DNA from: Dichetophora obliterata
Taxonomy: Eukaryota; Arthropoda; Insecta; Diptera; Sciomyzidae
DNA length: 64,000 nt
Assembly: GCA_963920525.1 (NCBI GenBank)
Contig: OY986436.1
Span: forward strand, 81,623,630-81,687,629
Direction of reading: 5' to 3'
A model generated the notes under the pieces. It saw only the letters and a program-made list of their open reading frames with translations. It did not search any database and was not told the origin of the DNA. This document shows, in pieces, positions 21,451 through 32,336 of this stretch. The first letter of the stretch is position 1. Each line of letters begins with the position of its first letter. The position numbers and the translations under genes were made by a program.

Positions 21451-22436
21451 ATGTGGTCGAGCGACTCAAGTGATGATGAGACAGCGATTGTTATTAGAGG
21501 ACAAAAACCTTCATACAGAGGATTTATTATGGACAATTTGAGTTCTCCTACGTATTTAATCAAAGATTTCGTCTTAACGCTCAAAAATTGGTATACCTTG
21601 CTAACCTTTTACGTCCCCAACTGAAAAGATGCAATGGAAGAAGCAATGCGTTATCAGTGAAACTGCAATTGCAAATTGGTCTCCACTGGATGGCAACCGG
21701 AACCCAATATCATGCTATTGGAGACATGCATGGCGTTAGCAAAGGCAGTGTCTGTAGAGCAATTCACGACGTTACAACTGCTTTGAATAATACTTTGCAT
21801 AAGATTAGCGTAAAGTGGCCAGAAAATGTTCAAACAATTGTGGAACGTTTTTTGAACGTTAATGGAAAGCCAATGGTCTGTGGTTGCATCGATAGGACAC
21901 TAATTAAAATTGATGCCCCTTCTCAGTACGAGGAAGTGTTTGCAGACCGTCATGGGGGCCACTCAATAACATGCATGCTTGTAAGTGGACCCGATTTAAA
22001 ATTTTACTACACATATTCTAACTGGCCTGGACGTACACACGATGCTCGAGTTTTAAGAAATAGTGGTTTGTTTCAGAAAATGTAAAATGGCTCTCTACTA
22101 AAATGGGAGACTCTACGTATCCTCTCAACGAATGGTTGATTCCTCCCCTTATATCAAACATTAATGATGATACAAACAGGCTATTTCTAAGAGCCCATAA
22201 ATCCTCTTTTCGATTAATCGAAAATGCCATTGGTGTTTTAAAAAAAGTTTCCATGTCTTAACTATTTGCGATTAGAGCCAAAAAAGACTTGTGAAGTAGT
22301 TAAATCCTGTGTAGCCCTCTGCAATTTTTCACGTATTGTTGACGATGATTTTTTACAAAACTCAATGGAGGATGATAATGATGATTTATATTCCTCAGAA
22401 AATTTAACTGATGAAGATCAACAAACAGATTCCTAA
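21451..22436 (+). pseudogene. PIF/Harbinger transposase (HARBI1-like), element 2
   Basis: ATG at 21451 (MWSSDSSDDETAIVIRGQ…). A frameshift near 21555 leads to RFRLNAQKLVYLANLLRP and a long frame (21588-22085): LQLQIGLHWMATGTQYHAI, DMHGVSKGSVCRAI (helix-turn-helix), VCGCIDRTLIKIDAP (first D; usual DGTHI changed), NWPGRTHDARVLRNSG (second D). A stop at 22083 is followed by frames giving YPLNEWLIPPL, SSFRLIENAIGVLKK (E) and VVKSCVALCNF, with an acidic tail ending at 22436. At least three frameshifts or stops. It clearly differs in family from element 1. Confidence 0.85.
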
Positions 22437-23209
22437 ATATTTTAAACTTTTTTAAGTAAAGAAGTGTAAAATAGTTCTTTTATTTACATTTACAGTCTTT
22501 TTTTTTTTAATATAAATATTGAATGAATAAATTGGTATTTATATAAAATACATATATTAATTTTACAGCTTCCAGTACTTGTTTTTTTTAGAAGCAATAG
22601 GAACAAATTTTCAAATCTTTGAAATTTTATAAAATATAAAGTTCATTGAAATCTGAATGCGCGTTATTTTATTATAATTCCTCATACACATCAAAAAATC
22701 GATTTTAAACGCGATTTGTGAAAAAAGTATAAATGTTACGCCAAATCTTTAATTTTTGAAATCAGCGAACTTATATTAACCAATCTATTAAGTTTTATAA
22801 AGATCTGATAACTTCTATGTGCACTGCGCGACAGCCAATTTGATTCAAACGCGCTCGGTTTATTATTAAACATACATATTTTGTTTTTAGTATCAAAATC
22901 CTACTTTCGTTTAAAAAATAAAAAATATAACCTGGGGTAAATATTCTTCTTCAACAGAATTTTATTGAAATACATTTTAACTAAAAGCTTTTTATTTAAA
23001 AATAATATAAATGTTTATTTCATTAAATTTTAATTTTGTAATTTTAATATTTGAGTAAAATTAATATTATATATATGCATTTATTCTGCATTAAATTCCA
23101 TAAAACTTTACGACTAGCGATGTTTATCGTTCACAACTAAATTACTTATAACTTTAAGTTAAAAACTTAGATTTTTTAAATATTAAATTAAATTAATTAA
23201 ATTAAGTTT
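22437..23209. other. AT-rich spacer between the two genes of Harbinger element 2
   Basis: No gene is visible. It presumably holds the 3' UTRs of the convergent genes. It contains a T-run near 22500 and AAATTAAATTAATTAAATTA at about 23183. Confidence 0.4.
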
Positions 23210-24304
23210 GTAGTTTAGGTTCGGTACTTTCTTCGTTTATAATTAAGTTTTCATTTGCTATAAAAATAATGTCATCATTGTCTTTTATTTCGTCTTCAAT
23301 ATCGGATGTGAACTTTGATCTCTTAATTTTCATTGACTTCTCCAACGACAAAACTTCAAGATTTTTTTTTAATTTTGTGTTTCAAAGAACTCAATTTGTA
23401 GCTCTAATTTTCGCCGTTCGAGTTGCTTTTCTTCTTACGCATCAGAGTGACCTTTCGACCCCTGAGTTAAAAATTTCACACCTTGAAAAATAAACTGAAT
23501 ATAGACATATTTAAAAATAATGAGACAATTATACAAAGTTATTTTCAGTAACATTTATATTTCTCATCCACATAACGATGTGGGCAATTGAAAACTGTTA
23601 ATTTGATAACCAACATGGCTTATTTGAAGCACTTAAAGGTTAGGTTTACCTCTTCTTGATGCAGGCTTGACCATGTCCGAATGATTTTTTGGTGATTCTG
23701 AACCGCAATTCATTATTACCGAAATATCTGTATCAAAATTAATGTCATTTGAAGACTTAATTTCCATCAAATCCGTTGCACCTAACCCCTCGACAATCTT
23801 TAAATTTTTAAAGACTTTTAAAAACAAACACAAAGGTTCTTTTGTTCGCTACCGGTACCACTAAGGACCTGAATTGGTCTATGTGAGCCTCACGAGGGCA
23901 TCCGGTCTAACCTAACCTAACCTAACCCCTCGACAATAGGCGAGTATTTTCCAATTATTTCAAGGACGAGGTCGTCAATCGGTGTCAATTATTGGTTTTT
24001 CCACCAGCAGCACATGTTTTTGAGACGTTATCTCTTTTAGCCTAAAAATATGTATAAAGTAATTGGCAAAAAAACAGAAACACTGAAACTTACCAATGTC
24101 CCTCTTTAAATGTCCCTCGTGTCGCGGATATACGAATATGTCTTTTCAGATAAGGCCCATTGATTGACATGATTGAATTATTTTTTTCCACTCCGCTACT
24201 TTCGTATCCTTGGTCAGAGTATCAGAAAATGCACCAAATAAAATTTTTTTTGAGTCACGCAATTGCCGCAGGATTTGAATTTTTTGCTTATTTTTTGAAG
24301 CCAT
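23210..24304 (-). pseudogene. Myb/SANT-like DNA-binding protein of Harbinger element 2
   Basis: Exon 1 starts ATG at 24304 (MASKNKQKIQILRQLRDSKK, FGAFSDTLT, VAEWKKIIQSCQSMGLI) and, after a frameshift, gives SEKTYSYIRDT, matching the Myb/SANT-like domain of these adaptors. The donor is GTAAGTTTCAG at 24093. The next exon follows TATTTTTAG near 24042: KRDNVSKTCAAGGKTNN, LVLEIIGKYSPIVEGLG, then DISVIMNCGSES. The coding line VEGLGATD is interrupted by the insertion at 23798-23937 and resumes across it. A last exon (about 23480-23210) gives the coiled coil EEKQLERRKLELQIEFFETQ. Several stops. Confidence 0.75.
23798..23937 (+). mobile_element. SINE-like insertion with (CCTAA)n end and 17-bp duplication
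   Basis: CCTAACCCCTCGACAAT occurs at 23781-23797 and again at 23921-23937, bracketing 123 bp. The bracketed piece holds GTTCGCTACCGGTACCACTA and ends TCTAACCTAACCTAA. Taking out the insert and one repeat rejoins the Myb/SANT coding frame (…SPIVEGLGATD…). The long duplication suggests target-primed retrotransposition. The CCTAA run blends into the duplication, so its true length may be 12-17 bp. Confidence 0.7.
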
Positions 24305-24581
24305 ACCAATAATAACAAGCTTTTTCCAAATATGAAAAATAAATAAATATCTTCACGATAATATTCCTTCACAAAAAAAACAGCTAAATAATCTTATTTT
24401 AGAAATTAAAAAAATTAAATATTTGTCAACGCTTACTGTCATTTATTTTCGAAATAAATCCACAAGTGTAGAAAAATAACAAGACTTGTAAAATTTTTTG
24501 AGAAACGGTTTTAACAAGCACTTGTAAAAAAATGCTTGTAAATTGTGACTTGTAGACTTGTAGTTTTGAGAAACAGGGCCC

Positions 24582-25009
24582 TGGTCGAGTATAGCACGAC
24601 ACCATACTTGAAATTGATCATACACCCTCAAAATTTAATTTTACTTTTTATTTTATTAAAAAACCGATTTTTTTGGTACAGTTTTTGAATACAATAAAAT
24701 TTATAACGGTATTAATAATTACCGTTATAATTAAATTACTAATATAAAACTAAAAGCTATAAATTTAAATTAAATTAAAATATACATTTACTAGCATACG
24801 GCAAGTTGCCTTGGAGTATCAATAAGATATAAACATTTTTATTGAGGGATCTTAGACTATATAACCTTAGACTATTTAATTTGTATATATTTCTCGGTAA
24901 ACAATATTTCTAGTTATTTCTTTCATTATTTGAAGTTAAAATAAATTGATTTTGCGTATTGCTAATAACAGCGTTAAATCTGGTAATTGAAAGCCGACAT
25001 GGAACAAAT
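24582..25009. other. No recognisable feature
   Basis: Very AT-rich with short inverted words (ACGGTATTAATAATTACCGT at about 24706). No gene is seen. Confidence 0.35.
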
Positions 25010-25860
25010 CTATAGTAATAAAACTCATTTTCTGTTTGTTTGTTTATTTGTTTGGCCTTTATACAAATCTAAACGGCTCAATGGATTTCGCTCAAACTAG
25101 GTATACATATTAAGTGCATCCTAGATTAAAATGTTACAAACTTAGTTTTTGCAACGCCTCTGCGAAATTTTACAGCTTACGGTAATTTTGTTATTATAAT
25201 ACTTTTTACCATCGGAGTTTTTTATGTATTTAATTTTAAAATTTCGTTGTTAAAAAAATTCACATATATTCAAAATTGTGGAAATTTTCAGTACGACTTT
25301 TTCATAACACATCGTTACCTATGAATGAGAAAACAACGACATGAAAATCAAAGTTTGGTCTTTCTATGCAAATATCTCCCCTGTTAATTAATATATGTCA
25401 TTAAAATTTTTTGTTCAAAAGTTCAACAAAAGCACTTTACATAAATAAGTTGAACTGTACAGTTAAGTCAGTGTATATACGTTTTATGGTTATGTCAAAA
25501 ATTGTCCAAAATATTGACTTTTTACTCAAAAAATGACTCAAATATAGCATTTGTTGTAAAAACAAAATCAATTAAAAATTGCACATCTGGCTACCTTTCA
25601 TATGACATAGCATTTATTTGCAAAAATTCTTCCAGTTAAGCGCAAAAATTATTTTACTGTTTTTGTCATCAAAACAACATGACAACGCGATTTTTTCACG
25701 AAATTTATTTTAACCAAAATGTTGTTTTTATATTTTTTACAAAAAAGTCAAGTCTCAAAAATAATTTATGTGAAAAAATTAACCCAATACATCTTTCCAA
25801 TCAAAAAATAGGCTAAAAATCAATTTTTTCATACCGTTGACTACCTATAGTAATAAAACT
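25010..25860 (+). mobile_element. Helitron-like non-autonomous element (tentative)
   Basis: CTATAGTAATAAAACT is present at 25010-25025 and, as a direct copy, at 25845-25860, the second followed by AG (CTAG at the boundary). Inside the left end is TTTGGCCTTTATAC followed by AAACGGCTCAATGGATTTCG, a phrase I associate with insect Helitron-like elements. There is no coding sequence. Alternatively the 16-bp repeats are a long target duplication of some other insertion. Confidence 0.45.
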
Positions 25861-25904
25861 AGGGACCGCCAATAGCGATTATCGCTATCAATCAACCATT
25901 TCAT

Positions 25905-26130
25905 AACAGTTATTTCTTGGTCATTATTTATTTTGAATCAGAAATAAAAGTTATTTCTAGGTCGTTAATTTTTTTAATCAGAAATAAAAGTTATTTCGTG
26001 GTTGTTATTTTTTTCAATTAGAAATGAAAGTTATTTCGTGTTCGTTTTTTTCGATCAGAAATAAATTTAATTTTTACCGTTATTCTTTCGATCAGAAATA
26101 AAAGTTCTTTTTTGATAAATTTTTTCGAAC
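25905..26130. repeat. Minisatellite, about five units of about 42 bp
   Basis: The unit is GTTATTTC(T/G)(T/A)GGTCGTTATTTTTTT…ATCAGAAATAAAA. Copies begin near 25911, 25952, 25992, 26033 and 26070, increasingly diverged to the right. Units end in CAGAAATAAAAGTTATTTC, which is itself partly self-complementary. Confidence 0.75.
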
Positions 26131-26284
26131 AGTTCGAAATACTTATTTCGTATGTTTTAAAGAATGATGGAGAGGGTTGTGTTTTCTACCGAATAAAAAA
26201 AATGGATTCAGATGTTCCTCTGTTCGCCGGATATCTCAATTTTTCAACTAATTCCAGATTTTTATTGAATCGAATATCTAAAAA

Positions 26285-26335
26285 GATTCAATAAACCCTG
26301 AAGAAGCTAGAAAATAACTACCGAAACGTCGGTAA
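26285..26335 (+). other. CTGAAGAAGC…CCGAAACGTCGG motif
   Basis: AAACCCTGAAGAAGCTAGAA followed by ACTACCGAAACGTCGGTAAA resembles a phrase seen in many animal repeats and in Penelope-like element termini, where it relates to hammerhead-type ribozyme cores (CUGANGA … GAAA). Here the stem II arms pair poorly, so a working ribozyme is doubtful. It sits just right of the minisatellite. Confidence 0.35.
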
Positions 26336-26899
26336 AAGATGAAACACAATTTTGTATTTGCATTTCACCAAAGACCAAAAAAAGCCAGCAACATTTATTT
26401 CAAACAATTTCCATTAGAGAAAATATGATTAAATTTATATTGTGAGAGTTCTGGGAGCTAATATCAATTTGAATATTAAAAAAAGTAGCAACAAAAATTA
26501 TGAATGACACTTAAAGTTGGAAACTAGTGACAAAAGTTGAAACATTTGAACGAAATTTTTAATTTTATAAGTACAGTGGCTCACAACGAAAGTCGTGGCA
26601 GGCATTTCTTAGCACTTTCGCTTTGGTTTCAGAAATGAAAATGTAAGAAGAACCTTGGAGCAAATATTTTTTTCAAAACGTTCTTTATTGGTGAGCAAAA
26701 TTAAACAGAAACATAGTTAAAAAATTAGAACATAACGGTAAAACAAAATTAAATCAAACCAAAGCTTTAAATACGAGCTCACGTTGAAAGCTGGGCAGAT
26801 AAGGAATTCAATGCTAAAACTAAGAATTTAATATTTTTTTGCCAATCCTTTTTCTTATATGACTGCTTGCAGCCTTTTTGAAATGGGTGCAACCAAATT

Positions 26900-27340
26900 T
26901 TTAAAAACTTTTTTGGTCATCTGCTCATGCACAAAATTTTTGGCGTTCTATTACATTTTTCTTTCTAATACAGTGCTTTTTTCGTGCTACTCCTCAATTT
27001 AAATAATTTTTTCTCAAAACTCTTCAAATTGTTTCTGAGTGTACACTCTTTTTCAAATTGAGTTTTAACAGGACCTCTAGTTTTAGTGCAAATAAAAATG
27101 AGTCTATTATATCTCTTAAAAAATACCTTTCATCTTTGGAGCTAAGTTTATTTTTAGCTACTGTACGTTCTTTATTGCATATTCTCTAATCTTGTATATA
27201 GTGCTTAATTATATCCTACACTGTTGATTTACTTTTTCAAGCGATTTGTGAAATTTGTCGCTCGGATTTTCCTTTCAAATAATAATCTATCACGATCTGC
27301 CTTTCTGCCAGTGTTGATTGATTCGCTTTTCGATAGATGT
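26900..27340 (-). pseudogene. Tc1-like transposase, N-terminal remnant
   Basis: Minus-strand frames give LAERQIVIDYYLKGKSERQI, then SKSTV and IIKHYIQD, NKERTVAKNKLSSKDERYFL and, after decay, IERQKFC, in the order of the two helix-turn-helix motifs and linker of Tc1-like transposases. At least five stops. The catalytic domain is not visible and seems deleted. Confidence 0.65.
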
Positions 27341-27682
27341 TTATTTTTTTAAGTTTTGCTTTTGACTGAAGTTATTCCAACAATAGTTAAAAGTTGTAAG
27401 CAGAAATAACGGTTTAAAGCTGAAAGTACAATATTTGTGTTTGCTTTTGCGTCCATTTACTCGCTGGCGCAATTTATGCAACAAAATATTTAACGCATAC
27501 AATGATTGCGTATAAAAAAATAAAACATTGAAATTGTCACTGAAATTAAAATATTTTCTTCAATAAAACTGTCAGCAAAACTCGATAAAACCAAATTTAA
27601 ATATGGAATCGATGGGTAATTAAGAAGAAAAAGTACTATTTACACTATTTGCATTGTGAGCGCAATACATTAGTGTGTCTTA

Positions 27683-27805
27683 ATGAACGATGCTCTTCGC
27701 AAGGAACGGCAGTTTTGGGTGCCTGACTATTTTCTGGACAGGAACACAATATTTTTCAAAGGGGTTAAAAGTTTGGACACATTTTTAATACTGAATCACA
27801 CATAG
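27683..27805 (+). pseudogene. HARBI1-like transposase, extreme N-terminus
   Basis: A 40-codon frame MNDALRKERQFWVPDYFLDR then NTIFFKGVKSLD. The basic-WVxP-…-R pattern fits the start of HARBI1-like transposases. No catalytic part follows. The call leans on its position inside a Harbinger element. Confidence 0.4.
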
Positions 27806-28499
27806 CTAGGATTAGGACAATATGAAAAATTTTTTCAAATTGTCTTAAAAACTTTTACTAGCCATATATTTCTAGCCCGCTTCCAACGTATCAAAGCAAT
27901 TAATATAACTCATATGCCAAAGGATCTAATTTGTTTGTTCTAATTTCACGGTATTTCACTTCTCTACTCTATCATATCATATCAGTAAACTATCATATTT
28001 ATATCAGCATGATTAGCGGTGGTTGATTTGTTTGGCGGCCGCTTTGACAGAAAATGTCCCATATCAAAGATAAAAATTTAGGAGATATCCAGACAACTGT
28101 TTTATTCTAAAAAGAAATCTTGCACCTCTTCTTGATACACCCTTCATAAATATTTATAGGTACAATACTGAAAATACAATACTGAAAAGTTATGAACATA
28201 TTATTGTTAATTAGAGTAAAGTTTATTTTGATATAAGCTACTATAATTTTTTTAATAAATCATGTAAATAATTTAAATAAAACATTTTTGCATCCTCTTG
28301 GGCAACAACTGGGAGCATATCCAATTTGTCTGACACTATTTTAAAAATCCTTCTTGATTGTTTGCCAAAATCTCGATGCGTTTCTCATGAATAGCCGTCA
28401 TTTTTTTCTTCGAAACCTTCGCCATTTATGACAGAACTTTCGTTTGGATATGATGCTTGCGAGATATCATCAACATCATCAACATAAAATATATTAGTA

Positions 28500-28750
28500 A
28501 AACCTATCTTCTGGGCGCGACAAATTCTTTTAGAAAGCTGAGCTGCTCCATATATTGAAATTTTGATTCATTTACCGTGGCGGCACCGCAGGAGATTTTT
28601 TTTGTTTCTCTACTATAGCGATCTCTGATAGAGCGCCACTTGGTCATATATTGATGTCTTAAAGAATTTTGTTATAGCTTCTATAAGTTATTAAATATTA
28701 ATAACTTGCCTGAAATGCTGAGAGCTCGACTTATGTCCGTAAAATGTTCC
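28500..28750 (-). pseudogene. MADF-domain adaptor remnant of Harbinger element 3
   Basis: The minus strand reads MTKWRSIRDRYSRETKK followed by ESKFQYMEQLSFLKEFVAPR, the second half of a MADF (Myb/SANT-related) DNA-binding domain: WxxLRDxxxRExKK then a Y…L.FL helix. Upstream in-frame text (MEHFTDISRALSISGKLL) is broken by stops. MADF proteins are a usual partner gene in PIF/Harbinger elements. Confidence 0.65.
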
Positions 28751-29287
28751 ATATTTTTTAAGATGTTGGTTATTCGAATTTAAAAAATAAATTTATTCAA
28801 ATTTGACGTTTAAATAAAAATTCGTAGCTGTCTACGTGTAGCGAGTTCTCTCTAGCGCAATTTAAGCAAGAAAAGTAGAAAATTCTTCAACTTTTCTTGC
28901 GTAAATAACGTTGAAAAAATTTACGCACGTAAGCATTCTACTCGATGCAATAAGGTTTCATATGTTTTCAATCTAATTGCGCCAGCGAGTAGATGGACGC
29001 AAGTACATACGCAAATATTGTACTTTCAGCTTAAGGATCACAATTTGCATTTTTTCTTTACTTGCCAGACTTTCAATGTGAGCTCATTTTTATAGGTTTG
29101 TTTAAATTTAAATTTGTTTCACCGTTATGTTCTCATTTTTTAATTATGTTTCTGTTTAATTTTGTTCACCCAAAAACAACGTTTTGAAAAAAATTTATAT
29201 TGCAATATTCTTCATACATTTTCATTCCTGAAATCAATGCGAAAGTGCTAAGAAATGCCTGCCCGACTTTCGTTGTGAGCCACTGTA

Positions 29288-30180
29288 TAATAAATACTCG
29301 TATAATACAAAATTTAATTTGATTTTTTTAGTTTTCTTTTTTTTCGGTCCTGAATTACAGTTTACATTTTTTTAGTAACGAATAAAATAGCACACGCATG
29401 CGTAAGCATTGTCTGACCAAAGTTCGCTTGAACACCGAAGTTTTTATCGTTCTGTACTTGAATAAGTACTCTTTGGTCACGCCATATTTTTTATACAATT
29501 AAATAATGACAATTTGTCGTATTTTTTCGAAAAGTTAACAACTATGTCATAAATTTTATGTAACATGAAGTAGACAATTTTTGCCGCTGACAACTTTCGA
29601 CTTGTCAATTTTTATGAAATAAGGTCCAGCCTGTTAAATTTCTATGTTAGTGCTGAGTCGTTTCCATACAAAATTTTGTCACGTCATCTTAAACAATATA
29701 GAAATTAATAGCTGTAGATATCAAAGGTTTATTGCAATAACAAGATAAGCAACATGATTATAAAAATAGATTTTTTACGATCTTTCTTTTGGCACAGCTA
29801 TATTAAAATCGAATCCAAAGAAAATACCTGGCAAATTCCGGTTTAGGACAATGCCGCGGTAATGATATTTGGGGTCCATTTTGAGTTGCTAAAGTATTGC
29901 TTTTTATCTCAGAAACGATATTGAGTTATTGCGAAAATGTTATGCACAGCTCATCCGATTGTTATATGTAAAAAATGCTTAGAGAATAGCCGCGTTTTTC
30001 TCCAGCATTTAGATTTGATGTTGGAAATTTCTATACAAACAAAATCCTGCTATGGATTCAGATTTTGTGAACATGCAGTTTTAAACATCACAGCCAGGTA
30101 TCGTATAATAAAGTAAGTGATCAGAAAAAGCACACACTGAAAGATAAAAGACGTGAGCAAATGTTAACGAATGACAGTTG
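29288..30180. other. No gene recognised
   Basis: AT-rich. Includes GCACACGCATGCGTAAGC near 29391 (small palindrome) and no convincing ORF. It may be the 5' flank of the Myb/SANT pseudogene that follows. Confidence 0.3.
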
Positions 30181-30278
30181 ATTAACAATATGGACACAAG
30201 TGGAGAGTAAGTGAGCAATTTTTGATTTTTTTGCAATTTTATTAAATTAGGAAACATAAAAATTAATTATCTTTTAAG

Positions 30279-30911
30279 AAACGAATATAGCAGGATGGTG
30301 AGACAAGGCCGGTTCTGCATTCATATGCATCAAGAGCTAATGGATTTCAGCACACAAAGCAGAGGAAGGTGGCAATGGCTCACGTGCTGGAGGATGTGCT
30401 AAGACAAAAAGTATGCATCCATATTTTAGTATTAGCTCTGGAAACAATTCTTTGTTTTGTTTTTATTTCAGACAGAACCAACCAATGAAGAAATGCTTCG
30501 CAACAAAATTAAAAATATGCTGCAAGATTACAAGTTCACCAAAGACAACAGGAATGGGGCTGGATGTGGCTACGTGCCATTTAGAACGGAGCTGAACGAA
30601 AATTTTAAAGATAGGCCAATCATTTCTATTCGTCACAAAGAATTCATAGATTGATTAAGATAATTTTGAGTTCGTCGGCATTGACGATTCAGAATCATCG
30701 AAATCCAACGATAAAAAGCTGTTAAAAGCATGAGGAAGTAACAGTATCTCAGAGGAAAATTAAGAATATTGAAAACCTACTCATAAAGAAAAATTTAAAT
30801 TAGCTGAGAAAGCCGAAGAACTAAAAGTTTAGAGGCATAGTGAAAGAATGCAACTGCAAAGACAGAAATAGGATATTTTTAAAAAACTATTAGAAAAGCA
30901 AAACAAGTGAA
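30279..30911 (+). pseudogene. Myb/SANT-like (trihelix-type) protein, spliced, decayed
   Basis: The exon to 30410 reads QDGETRPVLHSYASRANGFQ then HTKQRKVAMAHVLEDVLRQK and ends at GTATGC. After TTTATTTCAG the next exon (from 30472) continues in phase: TEPTNEEMLRNKIKNMLQDY, CGYVPFRTELNENFKDRPII, stop at 30652. This is a Myb/SANT-like DNA-binding domain. Frames after the stop give EFVGIDDSESSKSNDKK and a C-terminal coiled coil, LAEKAEELKV…MQLQRQK, to 30911. A TAG near 30288 probably replaces the first conserved tryptophan (TGG). A short MDTSGE leader with a GTAAGT donor at 30190-30212 may be exon 1. Probably a Harbinger adaptor whose transposase is gone. Confidence 0.7.
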
Positions 30912-31109
30912 TATCTTTCTTTTCATCTTCTGTTGTCCCTGACAATTTTATTTTTAAAGCAAAGCTTTTTACGCCTCGTTTTGTGACTTGCTTTAGTGAA
31001 ATCTCAAAAACGACACTTTTTTCCATACACCTTTTTCTTAGAATTGTTGTTGTTTTTTGCTTGCGTCAGTTACAACAAGAGAATATAAAATTAAAAATAG
31101 TTTTATGAC

Positions 31110-31190
31110 AGCAATCGAAACAGCCAGAGAATCGAACCTGCACCCTTTCGATTGATAGTCGAGCACATGATTTAATTGCTTAAAAGTTAT
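31110..31190 (-). mobile_element. tRNA-derived SINE fragment
   Basis: The minus strand holds a box B-like GGTTCGATTCTCTGGC preceded by an anticodon-arm-like CTATCAATCGAAAGGG. Box A is absent, so this is a partial SINE head. The body would lie to the left (31030-31110). Confidence 0.5.
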
Positions 31191-32336
31191 TCGTATTTTT
31201 GACGTTTTCTCAAATTGGTATGCTCATTTGAAAATGAGAGCAGAATAAAAGCATGAGAGCAATGTCATTAGAGCAAAAAATGCACACGGTTGCATTAATA
31301 TCATACTATTTGGTACTAACTTGACTACAATAAATTTTTCTCTAGTACTTTTAATACTCCGTTTTCTTAGTGCATCAATAACTTACTAAAATATTTTTTT
31401 TTACTTAACTTGATTGAAAATTAATTTAATTAATTTTAAGAAAAAAAAATGCTTAAATAGAAATTATATTTTTTATTTTAGGAACATTTTACCTCTTGCA
31501 AAAATTGCCTTTTTTTATTTATTTTTTTTTTTCAAAATGTGTATTTAGCATGTCGTTTAAGAGTTAAAGGGGTCCAAATCTAGAAAAGATGGCCTTAAAA
31601 ACATGTGATTTTTTTTATTTTCCAACAAAACTAATCTTTATGGGTATCAAAAGAAAGGTAATTCAACGAGGTATTAAACTTGAAAAATCCATGCATATCT
31701 CTTGAAGATATAGCTATTTTTGGACTTAGAAAATTTTACGTTTGAAGATGTTTTTGTGATATATGTTTGTCGTTGAAACGGTCCCAAATTGATGTAAAAC
31801 CGAAATTTTTACATTATTTAAAGTAAGTGTTTAAATAGCATTGTGATTTGTATTTTAATTGCTCTATTTTTCCAAAAATTTTTAATTATACTCATAAGTT
31901 ATGTTGAGATTAATGAAATAAGAGCCGCAGGCAAAAACATTTTATAAAAATCGCGCGATTTTTTATAAAAAGTTTTCATGTTTTGATATATTAAGCTGGA
32001 AGCAAATTAAATAAAAAAACTAAACTTTTGGTATATAAAATGAGTTCTATCTTGAAAAGTTATTAACTGCATACCTCATATTTTTCCTATCGCCTACGGA
32101 TTTTCAGTTCTAATGGAAAAGCATATTTTCTTATATTTTCGTCAATCCATGTTTTGCGACAAATAACACACGTTACAGGCATACTTTCTGTTTAATTCAG
32201 AGACCGTACCAAGTATGTATTTTATAGTAAAAAGCAAAAAAAAAATTATCTTTTGACTTTTTAAATTTTTTTGACACCGTAGAAGACGCTTTGAACTGCG
32301 CACCGCATATTTTTCCCACCGCTGAAATATAAATAT
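31191..32336. other. No gene; weak internal repetition
   Basis: AT-rich and simple. TAACTGCATACCTCATATTT near 32049 resembles GAACTGCGCACCGCATATTT near 32291, hinting at a diverged duplication of about 240 bp. No coding match is seen. Confidence 0.3.

Larger units (their letters stand above)
21124..24581. mobile_element. PIF/Harbinger (ISL2EU-like?) element 2 with two convergent genes
   Basis: The ends GGGCCTTGTTTTTCAAAA (21124) and the inverse of GGGCCCTGTTTCTCAAAA (24581) match. About 150 bp at each end are packed with ACAAGT/ACTTGT words, more than a dozen in all, likely binding sites for the element's proteins. The gene order copies element 1: transposase + (21451-22436) facing Myb/SANT-like - (24304-23210). 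The target duplication is not clear. It starts 92 bp after element 1 ends. Confidence 0.8.
27418..29031. mobile_element. PIF/Harbinger element 3, 1.6 kb, TAA duplication
   Basis: The ends AGCTGAAAGTACAATATTTG (27418) and its inverse (29031) match for about 50 bp through GCGTCCAT(T/C)TACTCGCTGG. TAA lies on both sides (27415-27417, 29032-29034), the TWA duplication of PIF/Harbinger. It holds a 5' scrap of a transposase on + and a MADF-domain scrap on -, again convergent. Most coding sequence is deleted. It is inserted in a Tc1 element. Confidence 0.85.
26574..29285. mobile_element. Tc1-like element with about 230-bp arms, TA duplication, hosting a Harbinger element
   Basis: CAGTGGCTCACAACGAAAGT begins at 26574 and its inverse ends at 29285. 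The arms match for about 230 bp (GGCAGGCATTTCTTAGCAC, AAAACGTT, AACAAAATTAAACAGAAACA, AGCTCACRTTGAAAG). TA flanks both sides (26572-26573, 29286-29287). It shares the outer CAGTGGCTCACA with the element at 13753 but is a different family. A transposase remnant lies on the minus strand next to the left arm; most of the interior is the Harbinger element at 27418-29031. Confidence 0.88.

Noticed and set aside
23900..23937. Telomeric repeat tract
   Set aside because: Only about four CCTAA units, tied to a short insertion with direct repeats.
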